A DNA stretch of 64,000 bases from Nocardioides ginsengisegetis (GTDB lineage Bacteria; Actinomycetota; Actinomycetes; Propionibacteriales; Nocardioidaceae), in the NCBI RefSeq assembly GCF_014138045.1, contig NZ_JACGXA010000001.1, forward strand, positions 186,001 through 250,000. Reading direction: 5' to 3'. Positions 59,101 to 64,000 of the stretch are shown here, piece by piece. Position numbers and translations under genes: made by a program. Below the pieces are notes generated by a model, which was given only the letters and a program-made list of their open reading frames with translations, had not been told where the DNA came from and searched no databases. The number at the start of each line of letters is the position of its first letter. The stretch's first letter is position 1.

Positions 59101-60540
59101 TCAGGACCGCTTGGCGGGCCGCACGGTCTTGCCGTGCGCGCCACGGGCGGCGGCCAGCTCGAGCAGGAACGCGTCGGCCCAGGCGGCGACGTCGTGCTGG
59201 AGCACGGTCTTGCGCATCGCCTTCATCCGGCGGCCGCGCTCGCGCTCGTCGGCGGCGTAGGCCTCGAGCAGGGCGCTCTTCATGCCGTTGATGTCGTAGG
59301 GGTTGACCAGCCAGGCCTGGCGCAGCTCGTCGGCCGCACCGGCGAACTCCGAGAGGACCAGGGCCCCGTCGTCCTCGTAGCGGGTCGCGACGTACTCCTT
59401 GGCGACGAGGTTCATGCCGTCGCGGTAGGGCGTGACGACCATGATGTCGGCGGCCCGGTAGAGCGCGGCCATCTCCTCGCGCGGGTAGGAGGAGTGCAGG
59501 TAGGAGATCGCCGGGCGGCCGATCCGGCCGAGGTCGCCGTTGATGTGGCCGACGAGCCGGTCGATCTCGTCGCGCAGGATGCGGTACTGCTCGACCTGCT
59601 CCCGCGAGGGCGTTGCGACCTGCACGAAGACGGCGTCCTCGACGTCGAAGTGCCCGTCGATGATCAGCTCGCTGAAGGCGCGCAGCCGGGCGTAGATGCC
59701 CTTGGTGTAGTCGAGCCGGTCGACCCCGAGGAAGACCTTGCGGGGGCTGCCGAGCGCGTCGCGGATCGTCTCCGCACGCTTCTCCACCCGCTCGGAGCGG
59801 GCCAGCTCCTCGAAGCCCTTCGCGTCGATCGAGATCGGGAACGCCGCCGCCTTCACGGTGCGGCCGTCGGGCAGGTAGACGAGGTCACGGTGGGTCTTGT
59901 GGCCCACCCGCTGGCGGACGAGGCGCACGAAGTTCTGGGCGCCGCCGTTCATCTGGAAGCCGACGAGGTCCGCGCCGAGCAGCCCCTCGAGGATCTGGCG
60001 GCGCCACGGCAGCTGCTGGAAGAGCTCGGCCGGCGGGAAGGGGATGTGCAGGTAGAAACCGATCCGCAGGTCGGGTCGCAGCGAGCGCAGGATCTGCGGC
60101 ACCAGCTGGAGCTGGTAGTCGTGGACCCACACCGTCGCGCCCTCGGACGCGAGCTCGGCGGCCTTCTCGGCGAAGCGCTGGTTGACGCCCACGTAGGCGT
60201 CCCACCACTCGCGGTGAAACTCCGGCTTGGCCACCACGTCGTGGTAGAGCGGCCAGAGGGTGCCGTTGGAGAAGCCCTCGTAGAAGTCCTTGACCTCCTC
60301 GGCCGACATGGTCATCGGCACGAGCGAGAGCCCGTCGAACTCGAACGGCTGGAGGTCCTGCTCGGTGCCGCCGGGCCAGCCGACCCACACGCCGTCGTTG
60401 GCGCGGAGCACCGGCTCGATCGCGGTCACCAGCCCGCCGGGCGACGTGCGCCAGCCCGGGCTGCCGTCGGCCAGGGTCACCCGGTCGACGGGCAACCTGT
60501 TGGCGACGATGACCAGATCGGCGGTTCCAGCGGAAGGCAC
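59101..60540 (-). CDS. otsA: Alpha,alpha-trehalose-6-phosphate synthase
   Basis: A 479-residue GT20 glycosyltransferase making trehalose 6-phosphate from UDP-glucose and glucose 6-phosphate. Conserved segments are VIVANRLPVDRV, WVHDYQLQLVPQILRSLRPD, HIPFPPAELFQQLPWR, FLGVDRLDYTKGIYARLRAF and the nucleotide site YRDGMNLVAKEYVATR. The GTG at 60540 (VPSAGTADLVIVANR) follows a GGGG-type site; a TTG six codons earlier is an alternative. The phosphatase otsB lies about 2 kb away on the other strand rather than in the same operon. Confidence 0.95.
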   Translation of the reverse strand: MPSAGTADLVIVANRLPVDRVTLADGSPGWRTSPGGLVTAIEPVLRANDGVWVGWPGGTEQDLQPFEFDGLSLVPMTMSAEEVKDFYEGFSNGTLWPLYHDVVAKPEFHREWWDAYVGVNQRFAEKAAELASEGATVWVHDYQLQLVPQILRSLRPDLRIGFYLHIPFPPAELFQQLPWRRQILEGLLGADLVGFQMNGGAQNFVRLVRQRVGHKTHRDLVYLPDGRTVKAAAFPISIDAKGFEELARSERVEKRAETIRDALGSPRKVFLGVDRLDYTKGIYARLRAFSELIIDGHFDVEDAVFVQVATPSREQVEQYRILRDEIDRLVGHINGDLGRIGRPAISYLHSSYPREEMAALYRAADIMVVTPYRDGMNLVAKEYVATRYEDDGALVLSEFAGAADELRQAWLVNPYDINGMKSALLEAYAADERERGRRMKAMRKTVLQHDVAAWADAFLLELAAARGAHGKTVRPAKRS

Positions 60541-60564
60541 GACCCCAACCCTAGTCAACGGACC

Positions 60565-61557
60565 TCAAGCGCCGTCGGCGTCGTACCTGACCCCGACCTG
60601 CGCGCGGATGTCGTCCATCTGCCGCATCAGCGACAACGTCTGCGCGTGCGGGACGAGCGGGCTCTCGCGCAGCCCCTCGCGCAGGCAGCGCTGCACCTCG
60701 GCCGCCTCGTTGCCCAGGCCGCTGCCGAGCAACGGCTCGGCACCCTCGATCCGCTCGGTCTCGCCGCCGACGGGTGTCCACTCGGCGTACGTCGGGTGGT
60801 GGAACTGTGTCGGCACGACGAGCGTCCCGCGGTCGGTCGCCACCGTGGCCGTCCGGGGCGAGACCGAGGTCATCGAGGCGCTCAACGCGGAGATGGCACC
60901 GCCGGGGTGCAGGCCGGCGACCGCGACGTCGAGGTCGATGCCGCTCTCGCTGAGGTTGGCCACCGCCGCGAGCCGGGTCGGCTCGCCCAGCAGCAGGTGC
61001 GCGAAGGTCAGCGGGTAGATGCCCATGTCGAGCAGGGCGCCGGCGCCGAGCGCCGGGTCGAGCAGCCGGTCGGTGGCCGGACGGTCGACCACGAACCCCA
61101 GGTCGGCGTGCACCTGCCGCGGCGTCCCGAACCGGTCGGGGTCCTGGAGGGCCCGGATGACCGGGTTGCAGGCCATCCACATGGCCTCCATGAGGAACCG
61201 GTCGTGCCGGGCCGCCAGCGCGACCATCTCCTCGGCCTCGGCGGTGTTGAGGGTCAGCGGCTTCTCGCACAGCACGTGCTTGCCGGCCTCGAAGGCCATC
61301 CGGGCGTGCTCGAGGTGCATCGAGTGCGGGGAGGCGAGGTAGACGACGTCGACCGCCGGGTCCTGCACCAGCGCGGCGTAGGAGGCGTGGGCGGTCGTCG
61401 CGGCGTCGCCGTACTCCCGTGCGAAGGCGTCGGCGGACTCCTGGCTGCGCGAACCCACGGCCGCCAGTCGGGCACCGGGCACCTCGCGGAGGTCGGTGGC
61501 GAAGCTCCGGGCGATCCGGCCGGTGGCCAGGACGCCCCAGCCGCAGGTGTCGCTCAC
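60565..61557 (-). CDS. Gfo/Idh/MocA family oxidoreductase
   Basis: A 330-residue NAD(P)-dependent oxidoreductase. The Rossmann motif is WGVLATGRIARSFATDLREV, the conserved Lys of the family lies in GKHVLCEKPLTLNTAEAEEM (EKP) and the catalytic His region follows DRLLDPALGAGALLDMGIYP. It oxidises or reduces a sugar or inositol ring. The GTG start is preceded by GAGGAGG. It lies 24 bp upstream of otsA on the same strand, so the two are probably co-transcribed. This may be chance or a trehalose-related sugar pathway; the substrate is unknown. Confidence 0.92.
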   Translation of the reverse strand: MSDTCGWGVLATGRIARSFATDLREVPGARLAAVGSRSQESADAFAREYGDAATTAHASYAALVQDPAVDVVYLASPHSMHLEHARMAFEAGKHVLCEKPLTLNTAEAEEMVALAARHDRFLMEAMWMACNPVIRALQDPDRFGTPRQVHADLGFVVDRPATDRLLDPALGAGALLDMGIYPLTFAHLLLGEPTRLAAVANLSESGIDLDVAVAGLHPGGAISALSASMTSVSPRTATVATDRGTLVVPTQFHHPTYAEWTPVGGETERIEGAEPLLGSGLGNEAAEVQRCLREGLRESPLVPHAQTLSLMRQMDDIRAQVGVRYDADGA

Positions 61558-61678
61558 GGGTCCTCCTCGGGTGCGTCTCAGTTGCTCCCCGCGACTCGCC
61601 GGGTGCGAATGACATCGATGTGGTTCGTCGCCTACAGTTGGCGTCGGAACACCATCTGATCACACGGGGAGATTGCGC

Positions 61679-61975
61679 ATGGATGCCGCGAACGCGCTGC
61701 AGGGCCTCGAGGCCGAGGCCACGCCGACCCTGAGCGAGCGCGACCGCGAGATCCTCGAGTTCGAGCGTCAGTGGTGGAAGTACGCCGGCGCCAAGGAGAC
61801 CGCGGTCCGCGAGAAGTTCGACATGAGCTCCACGCGCTACTACCAGGTCCTCAACGCCCTGATCGACCGCCCGGACGCCCTCGAGGCCGACCCGCTGCTG
61901 GTCCGCCGCCTGCGTCGCCTCCGGGCCGCCCGCCAGCGGCAGCGCTCCGCCCGCCGCCTGGGCTTCGAGGTCTGA
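61679..61975 (+). CDS. DUF3263 family protein (helix-turn-helix-like)
   Basis: A 98-residue actinobacterial protein. The core SERDREILEFERQWWKYAGA, KETAVREKFDMSSTRYYQVL and NALIDRPDALEADPLLVRRL matches DUF3263, which folds like a sigma-factor/MarR-type HTH; the basic C-terminus (RRLRRLRAARQRQRSARRLG) could bind DNA. Its role is not known. The ATG at 61679 follows GGGGAG. It is 2 bp ahead of the LytR_C gene, a pairing conserved in actinobacteria, which links it to cell-envelope biology. Confidence 0.9.
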   Translation: MDAANALQGLEAEATPTLSERDREILEFERQWWKYAGAKETAVREKFDMSSTRYYQVLNALIDRPDALEADPLLVRRLRRLRAARQRQRSARRLGFEV

Positions 61976-61977
61976 GC

Positions 61978-62490
61978 ATGTTCCGCCTCGCCCACCGGTC
62001 CCGCAACCAGCGGGGCGTGGTCTTCCCCTCGCCCGTCGTGATGCTGAGCATCATCGCCGTCGCCATGGCCGGCATCGCCTTCGTCGCCACCCGGGACCCC
62101 GCGCCCACCGAGCGCAAGGTCACCACCGTCGCCCACGCGGCGCCCAGCCCGTCGACCTCGGCCTCGGCCGAGCCCCAGAAGGTCCAGAAGCCGCGCCACC
62201 TCGAGCCGGCCGTCAAGCGCTCGGCCGTCTACGTCGAGGTCTACAACAACTCCGGCATCACCGGACTCGCCGGACGGATCGCGTCCCGCGCCTCCGACGC
62301 GGGCTGGCAGGTCGTCGGCTCCGACAACTGGTACGGCACCATCCCGAGCTCGACGGTCTACTACCCGCAGCGCCTCAAGGCCGCGGCCAAGGTGCTGGCC
62401 CTCGACCTGGGCATCCGCCGCCTCGAGCCCGCCATCGACCCGATGCGTCTCGACCGGCTCACCGTGATCCTCACCTCAGACGCCGCCTGA
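61978..62490 (+). CDS. LytR C-terminal domain membrane protein
   Basis: A 170-residue protein with one membrane helix near the N-terminus (VFPSPVVMLSIIAVAMAGIA) and an extracytoplasmic LytR_C domain (VYVEVYNNSGITGLAGRIAS, DAGWQVVGSDNWYGTIPSST, VYYPQRLKAAAKVLALDLGI). A Ser/Ala/Pro/Thr-rich linker joins them. LytR_C domains accompany enzymes that attach polymers to peptidoglycan; here the domain occurs alone, so it may bind cell-wall glycans. It follows DUF3263 directly, at 2 bp. Confidence 0.9.
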   Translation: MFRLAHRSRNQRGVVFPSPVVMLSIIAVAMAGIAFVATRDPAPTERKVTTVAHAAPSPSTSASAEPQKVQKPRHLEPAVKRSAVYVEVYNNSGITGLAGRIASRASDAGWQVVGSDNWYGTIPSSTVYYPQRLKAAAKVLALDLGIRRLEPAIDPMRLDRLTVILTSDAA

Positions 62491-62538
62491 TCCTTCCCTC
62501 CCGCCCACCGCGACCCCCGGTCGTGATTGGGTTGGGCC

Positions 62539-63384
62539 ATGGAGTTCACCTCAGTCGAGGGGGAGCAGCGGTACGCCGCCCTGGTGCGGGCCGCCGCCTC
62601 CACCGTCGTCGGGCTCGACTTCGACGGCACCCTGTCGCCGATCGTGGACGACCCCGAGGCGGCCCACATCCACCCCGAGGCCTCCGAGGTCCTCGTCGAG
62701 CTCGCCGCCCAGGTCGCCGCGATCGCGGTGATCACGGGTCGCCCGGCCCGCCAGGCCCTCGCGCTCGGCGGGCTGGAGCAGGTCGGCAACGAGATCGGTG
62801 ACACCGGCAAGGAGCTCTACCTCTTCGGGCAGTACGGCAACGAGCGCTGGAGCTCCACCCACCGCCGCGTGATCTCACCGCGACCACCCTCCGGCCTCGC
62901 GAGCTTCCTGCGGGAGCTGCCGCGCACCCTCCGCGCGGCGGACGCGGCCGACGCGTTCATCGAGGACAAGGGCCTCGCCGTGGCCGTGCACACCCGCCGC
63001 CTCCCCGACCCCGAGGGTGCCTTCGAGCGCGTCCTCCCCGGGCTGCGGGACCTCGCCGCCGCCCACGACCTGGTCGTCGAGCCCGGCCGCAACGTCGTGG
63101 AGATCCGCTCCCACGGCATGCACAAGGGGCTGGTCGTCGAGGCGCTCGTGGAGGAGCTCGAGGCGGGCGGGTTCCTGTTCGCCGGCGACGACCTCGGCGA
63201 CGTCGAGGCGTTCGAGGCGGTCGCGGACCTGCGTCGCCGGGGGCTCCCCACGCTGCTGGTCTGCTCGGCCTCCGACGAGGAGAGCTCGCTGATCCCCCTG
63301 AGCGACGTGGTCGTGAAGGGGCCGCAGGGGGTGCTGGACCTGCTCAGGCAGCTGACGCTCGACGCGCGGACCAACCGGGCCTGA
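62539..63384 (+). CDS. otsB: Trehalose-6-phosphate phosphatase
   Basis: A 281-residue HAD phosphatase releasing trehalose from trehalose 6-phosphate. Motif I is VVGLDFDGTLSPIVDDPEA (nucleophile and acid Asp), motif II is IAVITGRPARQAL, and motif III/IV includes MHKGLVVEALVEEL (Lys) and FLFAGDDLGDVEAFEAV. The cap domain between about 100 and 190 contains RRVISPRPPSGLASFLREL. The ATG at 62539 is chosen (MEFTSVEGEQRYAAL). A hairpin terminator follows 4 bp after the stop. Confidence 0.95.
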   Translation: MEFTSVEGEQRYAALVRAAASTVVGLDFDGTLSPIVDDPEAAHIHPEASEVLVELAAQVAAIAVITGRPARQALALGGLEQVGNEIGDTGKELYLFGQYGNERWSSTHRRVISPRPPSGLASFLRELPRTLRAADAADAFIEDKGLAVAVHTRRLPDPEGAFERVLPGLRDLAAAHDLVVEPGRNVVEIRSHGMHKGLVVEALVEELEAGGFLFAGDDLGDVEAFEAVADLRRRGLPTLLVCSASDEESSLIPLSDVVVKGPQGVLDLLRQLTLDARTNRA

Positions 63385-63388
63385 CGGA

Positions 63389-63410
63389 GGCGCCCGCATG
63401 CGCGGGCGCC
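63389..63410 (+). terminator. Terminator after otsB
   Basis: GGCGCCCGC-ATGC-GCGGGCGCC: a perfect 9-bp GC stem with a 4-nt loop, 4 bp beyond the otsB stop codon. Confidence 0.85.
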
Positions 63411-63430
63411 CTGGCGGCGGGAGCGGTGAC

Positions 63431-63536
63431 TTGTGAACCCTTTGCCTGCCCGATTCGGTTCATGGCTCACCGCCGGGTCGGCCGGGCGGTGCCTGGTGAA
63501 CCGTTTCCAAGTCGGGTTCGGTTCATGGCTCACCGC
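63431..63536. repeat. Pair of 43-bp direct repeats, 63 bp apart
   Basis: Copy 1 at 63431-63473 and copy 2 at 63494-63536 share GTGAACC near the left end and GGTTCATGGCTCACCGC at the right end, with a divergent middle. Within each copy GTGAACC and GGTTCA...CAC can pair, so each could form a hairpin. They lie in the 400-bp gene-free region before the SAM riboswitch. Confidence 0.8.
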
Positions 63537-63559
63537 TCGAGCTGTTCGGGGGTGCGCCT

Positions 63560-63695
63560 GGGGCGGGGCGGCGGCGGAGCGCAGCGGAGCCCCGCCCCGA
63601 CCGCCGCCTGAAGCCGATCGCGCGAGGCTCGGCGTCAAGGACGCCGAAGGCGCCGCGAAGCGGGCGAAGCTCCTTGATGCCGAGGCGCGATCGGC
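63560..63695. repeat. Two nested hairpin-forming inverted repeats in a gene-free region
   Basis: A 10-bp GC stem (GGGGCGGGGC at 63560-63569 with its complement at 63589-63598) is followed by a long imperfect stem: 63613-63641 (GCCGATCGCGC then CTCGGCGTCAAGGA) pairs with 63671-63695, with a small bulge, around a 29-nt loop. The extended structure suggests a structured RNA or a MITE-like remnant. No protein frame here looks real. The DNA between 63696 and 63788 shows only a possible -10 (TACTGT near 63774). Confidence 0.6.
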
Positions 63696-63788
63696 TACGC
63701 GGCGCACCCACCAGCCCCTCGAAGACTCGCGCCAGCATGTGGACTCAATGTGCGCATGCTGAGACGCACGCCGTACTGTTTCAACCAG

Positions 63789-63933
63789 CTCATCGAGAGG
63801 GACTGAGGGAACGGCCCAGTGAAGTCCCGGCAACCGCCACGAGCCTCCGCCCACCGTCGTCCGTGACGGGAAGCGGTTCGTGGAAACGGTGCTAATTCCG
63901 GCCCGGCGCGAGAGACGCGGTGGGGAAGATGAG
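63789..63933 (+). promoter_or_regulatory. SAM-I (S-box) riboswitch
   Basis: The S-box consensus is present in order: P1 5' strand CTCATC (63789-63794), GAGAGGGACTGAGGGAACGG (63795-63814), CCCAGTGAAGTCCCGGCAAC (kink-turn and J region), GGTGCTAATTCCGGCCC (P3/P4 junction), GGCGCGAGAGACGCGGTGGG and P1 3' strand GATGAG (63928-63933). P1 closes one base before the AAGGAGG ribosome binding site, so SAM binding could block translation directly. In actinobacteria this class controls methionine or SAM biosynthesis genes. Confidence 0.92.
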
Positions 63934-63944
63934 AAGGAGGACTC

Positions 63945-64000
63945 ATGAGCACTGTCGTTGCCGAAACGACCACCCCGTCCGAGCCGACCCTGCGCGAGGG
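63945..64000 (+). CDS. Start of a SAM-riboswitch-controlled gene, cut by the window edge
   Basis: Eighteen full codons are visible, beginning MSTVVAETTTPSEPTLRE, after AAGGAGG at 63934-63940 with a 4-nt spacer. The peptide is too short to identify. Its riboswitch points to methionine, SAM, cysteine or threonine-branch metabolism. The Thr/Ser/Pro/Glu-rich start could be a disordered N-terminal extension. Confidence 0.85.
   Translation, partial: MSTVVAETTTPSEPTLRE

Noticed and set aside
63433..63762. Protein-coding gene in the repeat region before the riboswitch
   Set aside because: Open frames there read through direct repeats and hairpins and have no recognisable sequence or ribosome binding site.

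Overview
This window is high-GC (about 70 percent) chromosomal DNA from an actinobacterium. The gene set (SenX3-RegX3, CarD, RlmB beside CysS, DUF3263, DUF4032, a NasA/NirBD operon with an NnaR-like regulator, S-box control) suggests a member of the Propionibacteriales close to Nocardioides. That placement is inferred from gene content and codon bias, not from a marker phylogeny. Nearly every real gene has GC-rich third positions, so there are many long false frames on the opposite strands.

Layout. 1-6.3 kb: a DUF1304 fragment, a DMT exporter, the phosphate two-component pair regX3-senX3 diverging from phoU across a PHO-box-like repeat, gpmA, a lipoprotein and a UbiA-type prenyltransferase. 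6.5-26.4 kb: the conserved actinobacterial block carD-ispD-ispF-cysS-rlmB, here opened up by an IspD-like paralogue, an intact IS30-family element whose terminal repeat supplies the ispD stop codon, a complete nitrate/nitrite assimilation operon (narK, nasA, FAD/BFD oxidoreductase, nirB, nirD, nnaR-like, sirohydrochlorin chelatase; the last six are joined by ATGA overlaps), a membrane-anchored sulfite-oxidase-like enzyme, a surface protein and a secreted C39-type peptidase. 26.4-31.3 kb: a membrane metallophosphoesterase, an Eis-type acetyltransferase, a damaged AbiEi/DUF559 protein and an acyl-CoA dehydrogenase.

31.4-38.5 kb: a branched-chain-amino-acid-type ABC importer (lipoprotein, fused LivH-LivM permease, two ATPases) co-transcribed with a large secreted anchored protein and a small membrane protein with a Cys/His tail; a KstR-like palindrome lies in its promoter. 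38.5-43.7 kb: DUF4032, a GH13 alpha-glucosidase and soxR form one operon diverging from a split transketolase. 43.7-46.2 kb: tRNA-Thr(TGT), an HNH protein, DUF305/DUF6153 proteins and pdxY. 46.3-52.1 kb: GMC oxidoreductase-aldehyde dehydrogenase-aldo/keto reductase (again with a KstR-like box), a DODA-type dioxygenase and uracil-DNA glycosylase. 52.2-57.1 kb: a secreted beta-propeller and a monoamine oxidase diverging from a TetR-aldolase-PfkB kinase operon. 57.3-63.4 kb: a PhaC-like hydrolase with a Lys/Ala/Pro tail, a GNAT, otsA, a Gfo/Idh/MocA oxidoreductase, DUF3263, LytR_C and otsB. 63.4-64 kb: a repeat-rich gap, a SAM-I riboswitch and the first codons of the gene it controls.

The most interesting observations are: two IspD-family genes whose missing active-site motifs are partly complementary; a perfect 42-bp palindrome whose near copy is translated as the N-terminus of a membrane protein; a second dispersed palindrome family at gene ends; two KstR-like operators; and several unexplained intergenic repeat arrays.
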